Origin: Siphonobacter sp048595215
Lineage (GTDB): Bacteria > Bacteroidota > Bacteroidia > Cytophagales > Spirosomataceae
Assembly: GCF_048595215.1 (NCBI RefSeq)
Contig: NZ_JBMDWJ010000390.1
Location: forward strand, 1-10,129
Length of the DNA: 10,129 bases
Direction of reading: 5' to 3'
Of this stretch, positions 1-5,666 are shown one piece after another. The position numbers and the translations under genes were made by a program. Numbering within the stretch: position 1 is the stretch's first letter; the number at the start of each line of letters is the position of its first letter. Under the pieces are notes generated by a model, which did no database searches, was not told the DNA's origin, and worked only from the letters and a program-made list of their open reading frames with translations.

Positions 1-452
1 AGTTGCTGGTACTGGTCTTTCGGGAAATCATAAATGCGAAGTAAATCTTCTTTTTTACGGAATACGCCTCCTTTGGATCGGTATTTAATGATTCGTTCGG
101 CCATCCAGCGGGCCACGCCCAATTCTTGCCACTGCTCGGAGGTGATGGTATTCGGGTCAAAGGCGAACAAACGCGTAGGTTTACTGAAACGCTTGTCGGG
201 GTAGTGGTTGTAATCGCGGGAATCGTGTTCGGAGTACGCTTTTTGCGTTTCAGACTGCACCTCCAACTGGGCCATGAGCGTGTCAAGCTTTTGAGCATCC
301 TGCGAATCCTGTACCGAATCAGGGAGAAAATCCAGTACGAACGGAGATAGAAGCAATAAAATCAGCAGGCTCAGGAGCATCAAGAAGCCACGTGATTCGG
401 TACGACTGAAGCCAAAATAATTCCGTACCCATTGGGTTAGTTTGGAAGGCAT
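1..452 (-). CDS. Helix-hairpin-helix (ComEA-like) membrane-anchored protein, C-terminus cut by window edge
   Basis: About 150 codons are visible, from the ATG at 452-450 to the left edge with no stop, so the gene is partial at its 3' end. The N-terminus (MPSKLTQWVRNYFGFSRTES) leads into one hydrophobic segment at about residues 22-43, a likely membrane anchor. A polar linker (about 44-95) follows, then a helix-hairpin-helix unit at about 98-142 with the typical pattern FDPNT..LG...W.AERI.KYR.KGG.F..KEDL..IY. The same architecture (YFGFSRTE start, one membrane helix, tandem HhH repeats) is familiar from Bacteroidota proteins annotated as helix-hairpin-helix or ComEA-related, so more HhH units probably follow beyond the edge. 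HhH units bind the DNA backbone without sequence specificity. A role in DNA uptake or at the envelope is only inference. A terminator separates it from the GH105 gene upstream. Confidence 0.85.
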   Translation of the reverse strand, partial: MPSKLTQWVRNYFGFSRTESRGFLMLLSLLILLLLSPFVLDFLPDSVQDSQDAQKLDTLMAQLEVQSETQKAYSEHDSRDYNHYPDKRFSKPTRLFAFDPNTITSEQWQELGVARWMAERIIKYRSKGGVFRKKEDLLRIYDFPKDQYQQ

Positions 453-527
453 ACTAGCAAGGATTAACAATCCAAATTACAAATGGCTCCTTCCAAAAGT
501 CCGACCGTATGCTAAGTAATGATACTT

Positions 528-560
528 AAAAAAATCCGTACAGGTAAGCCCGTACGGATT
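528..560 (-). terminator. Intrinsic terminator of the GH105 gene
   Basis: A 9-bp perfect stem (533-541 with 552-560, AATCCGTAC/GTACGGATT) and a 10-nt loop are followed on the minus strand by a run of seven T (A at 528-534 on the plus strand). It lies 20 nt past the stop codon at 580-582 and before the next minus-strand gene, which starts at 452. Confidence 0.8.
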
Positions 561-579
561 CCGAGAACCTAATACAATA

Positions 580-1935
580 CTATTTTCGTTGAATAGCCTG
601 CAATGAACTGTCGTTGATTTCAAAAGGCTGTTTTTTCAATAACTGAATGACTTCCGAAGCCGCCAGAATCACTGGACCGTACCCGTGAGCCGCGTAGGGA
701 CTGATGGGGCGGTGATAGTAAAAAGCTGGGTCGAAGCCCATACCCGTTCCTACGCAGGTACCTTCCACCTGCCCTTTGGCGTTCACTCTTGTAGAGACGG
801 CATTCCAGGCTAGCAAACAGGCGGGGGCGTAGGCTACCTTATCAATCCAGCCTTTATTGATCGCTCGGGCCAGACAGTAGGCGTAAATCGCCGTAGCGGA
901 AGTTTCCAGATATGAATCATTGCGGTCCAGGAGCTGGTGCCAGAAGCCCGAACCCGACTGGCAGGCGGTCAGACCTTTCACGTGAGCCTGTAACAATTCC
1001 AGAATTTTAGCCCGTTGCGGGTGATTTTCTGGTAGTACGTCGAGTAGCTCCACTTTAGTTAGAATGGCCCAGCCATTGGCCCGAGCCCAGTGAAATTCAG
1101 GATGGACATTCATTCCTTCGACCCATCCGTGCATGTACAGACCTTTCTGGGAGTTGAACATCCGCTTCGAAAATTGCATAACCTGTCGGGTCGCTTCTGT
1201 GTAATACTTCGCCTCTCCCGTAAGCTTACCCATCTGAGCGAGGGCTGGTACGCCCATGAATAAATCATCCAGCCAAAGCGTATTGGGTTGTGGTCGATTA
1301 CGGGCCAGCGTCCCATCGGATAAACGATATTCTTTAGTAAGAATGTACTGAATGAAATGATCGATCAGTGGACGCAACGCCGCCGTATTCCCACCGCGTA
1401 CAGATTTAATCATGGCTGCCGTAAGGGCTCCACCATCATCCAACGCGTGTGGATTGAGAAACGAACGCATGGCGAGCCGATTTTGAGGATCCTCATTCAG
1501 AAGTTTCTGAAAATGCGGAGCGATGTCAGCCAGAAATTTTAGTCGTTCATCGGTATAGGCTTTGTATTTCGGATCACCCGTTGCTTCGCTGGCCTGTAAC
1601 AGAGCGGCATACGTAACGCCCCATTCGTAACTGGTAAGGCGGAAGTCAGCTTTTGCAAAGGTGGTATTCGCATCAATGGAAGAAAAATCCGTCAGAATCT
1701 TATTGCTTTGTTTATTAGCCAGTTGAGCAGGGGTTACCGCGTTCAAGTACGTATAAACTCGGTCTAATACCTGGGTCACCGCTTCTGCTGAAACTTTACC
1801 ATAAGGGACCGGATAATCGGGTTGTAACAAGTGCAAAGGCGTATCCGCGTCGGTAGCCCGGGTTTCATTGCGTTGAGCAAAAGTTATCTGGCACAGTACT
1901 ACTAAAGTAAGACTGGTGAAGATATATTTTTTCAT
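580..1935 (-). CDS. GH88/GH105-family unsaturated rhamnogalacturonyl hydrolase, secreted
   Basis: The protein has 451 aa from the chosen ATG. Members of the family remove the 4,5-unsaturated galacturonyl residue left by rhamnogalacturonan lyases on pectin oligosaccharides. The residues 1-20 form a signal peptide (MKK, hydrophobic core, TFA before Q), so it should be exported to the periplasm or surface. Family motifs of the (alpha/alpha)6 barrel are visible: SYEWGVTYAALL (about 102-113), HALDDGG (163-169), LWLDDLFMGVPALAQ (220-234), with D223 matching the catalytic Asp of YteR/YesR by motif position, WARANGWA (283-290) and GFWHQLLDRNDSYLETSATA (330-349). The frame is open to 1980, but the ATG at 1935 begins a clean signal peptide whereas the longer version adds an unlikely 15 residues. 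No SusC/SusD or lyase gene is nearby, so it is not in an obvious pectin locus here. The exact substrate is inferred. Confidence 0.9.
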   Translation of the reverse strand: MKKYIFTSLTLVVLCQITFAQRNETRATDADTPLHLLQPDYPVPYGKVSAEAVTQVLDRVYTYLNAVTPAQLANKQSNKILTDFSSIDANTTFAKADFRLTSYEWGVTYAALLQASEATGDPKYKAYTDERLKFLADIAPHFQKLLNEDPQNRLAMRSFLNPHALDDGGALTAAMIKSVRGGNTAALRPLIDHFIQYILTKEYRLSDGTLARNRPQPNTLWLDDLFMGVPALAQMGKLTGEAKYYTEATRQVMQFSKRMFNSQKGLYMHGWVEGMNVHPEFHWARANGWAILTKVELLDVLPENHPQRAKILELLQAHVKGLTACQSGSGFWHQLLDRNDSYLETSATAIYAYCLARAINKGWIDKVAYAPACLLAWNAVSTRVNAKGQVEGTCVGTGMGFDPAFYYHRPISPYAAHGYGPVILAASEVIQLLKKQPFEINDSSLQAIQRK

Positions 1936-1992
1936 GGAAGCGATTGTATAAAACAGGATAGAGTAATGGATGCAGATCAAAGACGGATAAAT

Positions 1993-2019
1993 AAAAAAAA
2001 AGCCCTTAGATAGGGCTTT
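1993..2019 (-). terminator. Intrinsic terminator facing the GH105 gene
   Basis: An 8-bp stem (1999-2006 with 2012-2019, AAAGCCCT/AGGGCTTT on either strand) and a 5-nt loop are followed on the minus strand by T running to 1993. It would stop transcripts coming leftward from beyond 2019, either from the receiver gene at 2851 or from an unannotated RNA in between. If it works, the GH105 promoter must lie in the 57 bp between it and the ATG at 1935. Confidence 0.7.
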
Positions 2020-2120
2020 ATGATGGGTTGGATGAAACTAGTATTAAATATAAAGATTGAAGGTTGGATGTACTCAGTGAATAGGCTATGGTTGAACGCT
2101 TATACCGATTGTTTTTTTAG

Positions 2121-2155
2121 AAAACCCCTCAAATCTAAAAGATGAGAGGGGTTTT
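2121..2155. terminator. Terminator-like hairpin, possibly bidirectional
   Basis: A 10-bp stem (2121-2130 with 2146-2155, AAAACCCCTC/GAGGGGTTTT) encloses a second 4-bp stem (ATCT 2133-2136 with AGAT 2140-2143). Either strand ends the hairpin with four T but has no longer U tract, so termination strength is uncertain. Confidence 0.5.
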
Positions 2156-2161
2156 ACTCCT

Positions 2162-2194
2162 CAGAACTAGCTACACCGTCATGAAGCTGTTCTG
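2162..2194. other. Bulged stem-loop next to the 2121-2155 hairpin
   Basis: CAGAAC (2162-2167) pairs with GTTCTG (2189-2194), and AGCT (2169-2172) pairs with AGCT (2185-2188), leaving one bulged T (2168) and a 12-nt loop. The 10 pairs and the closeness to the hairpin at 2121-2155 suggest a structured transcript. Which strand is transcribed cannot be told from the sequence. Confidence 0.4.
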
Positions 2195-2342
2195 TTTCTC
2201 AAGTTCAATCCTTCAAGCCGCCACTTGATTAGATTGATGAAACAAAACTAGTATCTCAAGAGCGAGCTAGAATGAGTTTTCGGCGAAAGGGAAGAATGGA
2301 TCGACAAATAGTAGTATTTGGCACTTTTTTGGTAAAAAAATA

Positions 2343-2396
2343 GTAAGTATATAGTTTGATTTACTTGTAAGTATATATATGATAAGTGTAAGTATA
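2343..2396. repeat. Three direct copies of GTAAGTATA
   Basis: Perfect 9-bp copies lie at 2343-2351, 2367-2375 and 2388-2396, with start-to-start spacing of 24 and 21 bp, close to two helical turns, in AT-rich DNA downstream of the receiver gene. This could be a protein-binding cluster or chance in low-complexity sequence. Confidence 0.4.
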
Positions 2397-2425
2397 AAAA
2401 TCGATCTGTCGAAGAAGCGAGCCTT

Positions 2426-2851
2426 TCAATGTTCAGGAGGTAGCTGAACAATATGACCCCAGAATTCATATAAACTCTTGAACGTGTTAACCAAATCGTT
2501 ATAGCTGGATGGCTTTACGATGTAAGAATTAGCCCCAAAGCGATAGGCGTTTTTGATATCTTCGGGTACTGAAGAGGTACTCATAACAATAACGGGTAGA
2601 AAACAAGCCTGAGCATGTTTTCGAATAAATTGTAAAAGCTCCGGTCCTCCGCCAGGCCGAAGATTCCAGTCAAGAAGAAGCAAATCAGGTAGTTTTTGCT
2701 TTGTATCAAGCCGATGAAGCAGCTCAGATTCTGTACTTACACTTTCCCATTGTACCTTAGCTCCCGCTTCATCAAAGGCTTCTTGTACTAGAAAGCGATC
2801 ATCTGCATCGTCATCTGCCAGTAGAATATGTAAGATAGAAGTCTCTGTCAT
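2426..2851 (-). CDS. Single-domain response regulator (CheY-like receiver)
   Basis: The product has 141 aa and is almost entirely one REC domain, with no output domain. The acidic pocket is D13-D14 in LLADDDADDR, the phospho-acceptor is D61 in LLLLDWNL, the switch Ser/Thr is S91 in VIVMSTSS, the conserved aromatic is Y110, and the conserved Lys is K113 in YIVKPSS, so phosphotransfer chemistry looks intact. Such stand-alone receivers (Rcp1-like) usually relay a signal from a hybrid or bacteriophytochrome-type histidine kinase. No kinase is encoded next to it, so the partner must lie elsewhere. The ATG at 2851 was chosen because the domain starts eight residues later. A TTG at 2878 would add nine residues with no family support. 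An AGGGTG stretch lies about 9-14 nt before the ATG. The GGG after NLRP (67-69) is slightly unusual for the beta3-alpha3 loop. Confidence 0.92.
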   Translation of the reverse strand: MTETSILHILLADDDADDRFLVQEAFDEAGAKVQWESVSTESELLHRLDTKQKLPDLLLLDWNLRPGGGPELLQFIRKHAQACFLPVIVMSTSSVPEDIKNAYRFGANSYIVKPSSYNDLVNTFKSLYEFWGHIVQLPPEH

Positions 2852-2881
2852 GACACCAACACCCTTAGTAGTATTCAAGCA

Positions 2882-2914
2882 TAAGAATACCTTTTCTAAA
2901 GGTGTAGAGTCAAA
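2882..2914 (-). promoter_or_regulatory. Candidate Bacteroidota-type promoter of the receiver gene
   Basis: On the minus strand TTTG (2914-2911) is followed after 21 nt by TATTCTTA (2889-2882), a partial match to the TAnnTTTG -7 element. It lies 30 nt before the ATG at 2851. The -7 match is imperfect. Confidence 0.25.
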
Positions 2915-3068
2915 AAAAACATTCCCTTATAAAAACTGAGTAAAGCTGGGAACGAAGTAAGATTTTTTTCACTATTTCAAGTCGAAGCTTTCATTGAGTT
3001 CACTGAATTAGTGGAAGGGATTACCCAACCATTTCTGCCAGCTATCTACCATCACTAGTTTAATCCGT

Positions 3069-3593
3069 ATGAACCAGCCTTCCTCTACTGAATATCCCGC
3101 CTCAAGTCAGATGGCTCATTACATAGCCTTAGTGCCAGATGCTAATGTACTAGAGGTATTACAGCATCAGTACGAAGAAGTGCTGCACCGCTACGAATCT
3201 CTGTTATTGCCCGAGCAAGCGGACTTTCGATACGCCGAGGGGAAGTGGACTATCAAAGAAATGTTAGGGCATATGATGGATACCGAGCGTGTTTTTTCTT
3301 ACCGGGCTTTAGCGATTGCTCGGGGAGAGACCCAGAAACTACCGGGTTTTGAACAGGATGAATACATGGCCGTAGCTCAGTTTAGCAGACAGCCCCTGGA
3401 AGATTTACTGCAGCAGTATCAATTTTTACGCAAAGGGAATTTACTGCTATTCCGTAGTTTCAGTGAAGAAGATCTATCCCGAATGGGTACCAGCAGTGGT
3501 TCCCCTTTGTCGAGCCGAGCTCTGATCTATATGATTGCCGGACACGAACGCCACCATTTAAACATTTTAAGCGAACGATATCAATTAGGGTAG
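3069..3593 (+). CDS. DinB/YfiT-family putative metal-dependent hydrolase
   Basis: The protein has 174 aa with the DinB_2 four-helix-bundle pattern. Visible motifs are YRYAxGKWTIKEMLGHMMDTERV-like sequence (here FRYAEGKWTIKEMLGHMMDTER, about 54-75), LPGFEQDEY (about 94-102), and the C-terminal IAGHERHHLNIL (about 156-167). The His of GHMMD together with the His residues of GHERHH form the usual metal triad (nickel or zinc in characterised relatives). Related proteins include thiol transferases such as BstA/YfiT, but the substrate here is unknown. The ATG at 3069 was chosen. The Met at 3111 is an alternative and also precedes the conserved YIALVP segment. The gene ends 48 bp before the Nif3-like gene on the same strand, so cotranscription is possible, although a -7-like element lies in the gap. 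Confidence 0.88.
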   Translation: MNQPSSTEYPASSQMAHYIALVPDANVLEVLQHQYEEVLHRYESLLLPEQADFRYAEGKWTIKEMLGHMMDTERVFSYRALAIARGETQKLPGFEQDEYMAVAQFSRQPLEDLLQQYQFLRKGNLLLFRSFSEEDLSRMGTSSGSPLSSRALIYMIAGHERHHLNILSERYQLG

Positions 3594-3631
3594 GCTTTCT
3601 GCATGAGGAAATCTACTAAAAAATGAACGTA

Positions 3632-3639
3632 TATTTTTG
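3632..3639 (+). promoter_or_regulatory. Candidate -7 element directly before the Nif3-like gene
   Basis: TATTTTTG matches TAnnTTTG exactly and ends two bases before the ATG at 3642. A transcript from it would start at or near the ATG. No good TTTG was found at -33. Confidence 0.35.
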
Positions 3640-3641
3640 CC

Positions 3642-4742
3642 ATGAGTACAATTCAAGACGTTACTTCTTTTTTAGAAAAATGGGCTCCCCTGGCTTATCA
3701 GGAAAGCTACGATAATGCGGGTCTGATCGTAGGCGATCCACAACAGAAAGTAAAAAATGTTCTCGTTACCCTGGATTGCACGGAAGCCATCGTAGACGAA
3801 GCCCTGCAGCGAGACTGTAACCTAATCGTTGCCCATCATCCCATCGTTTTCAAGGGATTGAAACAGCTGAACGGGAAAAATTACGTCGAACGGACCGTCA
3901 TCAAAGCCCTCAAAAATGACATTGCTCTCTACGCTATTCATACCAATCTGGATAGTGTGAAAGGAGGCGTAAACGGGCGAATCGCTCAACAACTCGGCCT
4001 GTCGTCAGTGCGTATACTGGCTCCCAAGCGACAGACGCTCGAAAAGCTTACCACCTTCGTTCCCGTGGAACAAACATCGCAGGTACTGGAGGCTCTGTAC
4101 GCTGCCGGAGCCGGTCAGATCGGGGAGTATAAAAACTGCTCGTTCCGAACCCTGGGTACGGGTAGCTTCACCCCAACGGGATCAGCGGACCCTTTTCTGG
4201 GAAAACTAAATCAGCCCGAAGAAGTGGAGGAGTACCGGATTGAAGTAATTTTTCCGGCTCCTCTGGAAGGGCGTGTGTTACAGGCTCTGCGGCAAGCTCA
4301 CCCCTACGAAGAAGTGGCCTACTATCTGCATCAGCTCGAAAACAGTAATCAGGAAGTAGGTTCCGGAGCGATCGGTACACTGCCTGAACCACTCTCTGAA
4401 AACGATTGGCTGGTGTATCTGAAAAGTCGTATGAATCTGAAAGTGATTCGTCATACGGAGTTGCGGAACAAAACCGTACAAAAAATTGCTATCTGTGGTG
4501 GATCGGGCAGTTTTCTGCTGAAAGATGCGTTACGGCAACAGGCGGACGTTTTCGTAACCGCTGATTTTAAATACCACGAGTTCTTCGATGCCGAAAAGCA
4601 GCTAATGATTTGTGATATTGGGCATTACGAAAGCGAAGTTTTCACGAAAGAGCTATTAAGTGAGCGTCTAACGGAAAATTTCCCTAATTTTGCGACACTT
4701 TTATCTAAAACTGACACCAATCCGGTTCACTATTTCGTGTAA
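3642..4742 (+). CDS. Nif3-like dinuclear metal centre hexameric protein with PII-like insert
   Basis: The protein has 366 aa and aligns by eye with the YqfO/Nif3 family over its whole length. The N-terminal half carries YDNAGLIVGD (23-32), AHHP with H65 and H66, and IHTNLDSVKGG with H100 and D104. The C-terminal half carries ICGGSGSFL (284-292), ADVFVTADFKYHEF (301-314) and GHYESE with H328 and E332. By comparison with E. coli YbgI these residues bind the two metal ions. Between the halves, at about 132-235, sits the PII-like insert of the YqfO subgroup, with its AHPYEEVAYY motif (219-228), absent from short members such as YbgI. The family forms toroidal hexamers. GTP cyclohydrolase I type 2 has been used as a name for it, but the in vivo role is not settled. 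It is followed 85 bp later by the zinc-ribbon gene, a pairing typical of Bacteroidota. Confidence 0.93.
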   Translation: MSTIQDVTSFLEKWAPLAYQESYDNAGLIVGDPQQKVKNVLVTLDCTEAIVDEALQRDCNLIVAHHPIVFKGLKQLNGKNYVERTVIKALKNDIALYAIHTNLDSVKGGVNGRIAQQLGLSSVRILAPKRQTLEKLTTFVPVEQTSQVLEALYAAGAGQIGEYKNCSFRTLGTGSFTPTGSADPFLGKLNQPEEVEEYRIEVIFPAPLEGRVLQALRQAHPYEEVAYYLHQLENSNQEVGSGAIGTLPEPLSENDWLVYLKSRMNLKVIRHTELRNKTVQKIAICGGSGSFLLKDALRQQADVFVTADFKYHEFFDAEKQLMICDIGHYESEVFTKELLSERLTENFPNFATLLSKTDTNPVHYFV

Positions 4743-4764
4743 GTTCTACAGTTTTTTCTTAAAT

Positions 4765-4781
4765 GGGCTGAATGTCAGCCC
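4765..4781. other. Short hairpin between the Nif3-like and zinc-ribbon genes
   Basis: A perfect 7-bp stem (GGGCTGA 4765-4771 with TCAGCCC 4775-4781) has a 3-nt loop. No U tract follows on either strand, so it is not a standard terminator. It may weaken readthrough or protect a processed end. Confidence 0.4.
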
Positions 4782-4783
4782 GG

Positions 4784-4815
4784 TTGTTAAGTAAAAGCTG
4801 GAAACGATAGATTCG
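4784..4815 (+). promoter_or_regulatory. Candidate promoter of the zinc-ribbon gene
   Basis: TTG (4784-4786) is followed after 21 nt by TAGATTCG (4808-4815), a match to TAnnTTTG with one mismatch in the fixed bases. The ATG at 4828 lies 12 nt further on. The spacing equals that of the candidate before the receiver gene. Confidence 0.25.
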
Positions 4816-4827
4816 AAACTCTCATTC

Positions 4828-5583
4828 ATGGAAGCAACGGTAGCTCAAAAACTCGATTTTCTCCTCCAATTACAGGCCATAGATTCTCAGTTAGACGAAA
4901 TCAAAAAAATTCGCGGGGATTTGCCTGAAGAAGTTCGGGATCTTGAGGATGATATCGCCGGGTTTGAAACCCGTATCAAACGTCATAAAGATACCATCGA
5001 CACGCTTGATTCCGAAATCCACGGCTATCGTCAGGCCAAGCGTGACGCTGAAAAACTGATTGTTAAGTATAAAGATCAGCAAAATAACGTCCGCAATAAC
5101 CGGGAATTCGATGCCATCAACAAAGAGATCGAATTTCAGGAACTGGAAATGAAACTGGCGGATAAGCGTACGGCTGAAGCCAGCGAAAAAGTGCGTCTGA
5201 AAGAAGAAGAAATTCGTCATACGCAACAATTACTGGAAGAACGTCGCAAAGATCTTGACGCGAAACGCAAAGAACTGGACATCATTCTGGGAGAAAGCCA
5301 GGAAGATGAAAAGAAACTGAACGAACAACGTGACAAACAGGCACTGAAAGTAGAAGACCGTTTACGTCTGGCTTATCAGCGTATCCGTGACAATTCTTCG
5401 AACGGACTGGCCGTTGTAACGGTTCGCCGGGCAGCGTGTAGCGGTTGTTTTAACGTAGTACCTCCCCAACGTCAGGCTGACATTCGGGAGCAGAAGAAAA
5501 TCATCATCTGTGAACATTGCGGTCGGATTCTGGCGGACGTCGAAGACGCTCCTGTTACGGTTGCTACAACTTCACGGCGGTAA
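4828..5583 (+). CDS. Coiled-coil C4-type zinc-ribbon protein
   Basis: The protein has 251 aa. Residues from about 8 to 185 are rich in Glu, Lys, Arg and Gln with heptad-like spacing, which points to a long antiparallel coiled coil. The conserved NNVRNNREFDAINKEIE (86-102) marks the hairpin region of this family. The C-terminal zinc ribbon has C204-x2-C207 (CSGC) and C228-x2-C231 (CEHC) with VVPPQRQADI between them. The family (related to Helicobacter HP0958/CT398) is thought to bind nucleic acid or protein partners, including RNA and flagellar or sigma54 factors in some species. The function in Bacteroidota is not established. No enzymatic motif is visible. It follows the Nif3-like gene on the same strand and ends just before a strong terminator. 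Confidence 0.92.
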   Translation: MEATVAQKLDFLLQLQAIDSQLDEIKKIRGDLPEEVRDLEDDIAGFETRIKRHKDTIDTLDSEIHGYRQAKRDAEKLIVKYKDQQNNVRNNREFDAINKEIEFQELEMKLADKRTAEASEKVRLKEEEIRHTQQLLEERRKDLDAKRKELDIILGESQEDEKKLNEQRDKQALKVEDRLRLAYQRIRDNSSNGLAVVTVRRAACSGCFNVVPPQRQADIREQKKIIICEHCGRILADVEDAPVTVATTSRR

Positions 5584-5613
5584 TTTTATTTTACAGCAAC
5601 ACCAATCTGAACG

Positions 5614-5642
5614 AACCCGTCGAATTTTCGACGGGTTTTTTT
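5614..5642 (+). terminator. Strong intrinsic terminator after the zinc-ribbon gene
   Basis: An 11-bp perfect inverted repeat (AACCCGTCGAA 5614-5624 with TTCGACGGGTT 5627-5637) is followed by T from 5636 to 5642. It begins 30 nt after the zinc-ribbon stop codon and ends 24 nt before the ATG of the TPR gene. Confidence 0.88.
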
Positions 5643-5666
5643 GTACCAGTTTCAGCCCATTCTTCC

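Larger units (their letters stand above)
1936..2425. other. Gene-free intergenic stretch with hairpins and short repeats
   Basis: No convincing protein gene is present. The minus-strand open frame at 2248-2469 overlaps the end of the receiver gene and has low-complexity Tyr/Leu/Ser content. The stretch holds a minus-strand terminator (1993-2019), a C-rich/G-rich hairpin (2121-2155), a bulged hairpin (2162-2194), three copies of a 9-bp repeat (2343-2396), and a 10-bp direct repeat (AAACTAGTAT at 2035-2044 and 2245-2254). The part from 2320 to 2400 is very AT-rich. It may encode a small RNA on the minus strand, but no standard RNA family could be recognised by eye. Confidence 0.5.

Noticed and set aside
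126..350. Plus-strand open frame of 74 codons near the left edge
   Set aside because: It lies opposite the helix-hairpin-helix gene, whose conserved pattern on the minus strand accounts for the sequence.
2140..2224. tRNA-like stretch: a T-loop-like GTTCAATC followed by ...GCCGCCA
   Set aside because: No 7-bp acceptor stem or proper anticodon arm can be formed. The upstream part folds instead into the bulged hairpin at 2162-2194.
2035..2254. Direct repeat AAACTAGTAT (2035-2044 and 2245-2254) as possible mobile-element boundaries
   Set aside because: The 10-bp copies flank only 200 bp without a transposase or terminal inverted repeats, so chance or a degraded minor repeat is more likely.
2248..2469. 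Minus-strand open frame of 73 codons in the intergenic gap
   Set aside because: It overlaps the end of the receiver gene in another frame, has skewed Tyr/Leu/Ser composition from AT-rich DNA, and resembles no known protein.
4891..5229. Minus-strand open frame of 112 codons opposite the zinc-ribbon gene
   Set aside because: It is a complement shadow of the Glu/Lys-rich coiled coil, giving Phe/Ile-rich nonsense, with no independent support.
5517..5666. Upstream extension of the TPR gene frame by 50 codons
   Set aside because: The extension reads through the end of the zinc-ribbon gene and the terminator hairpin. The ATG at 5667 starts a clean signal peptide.
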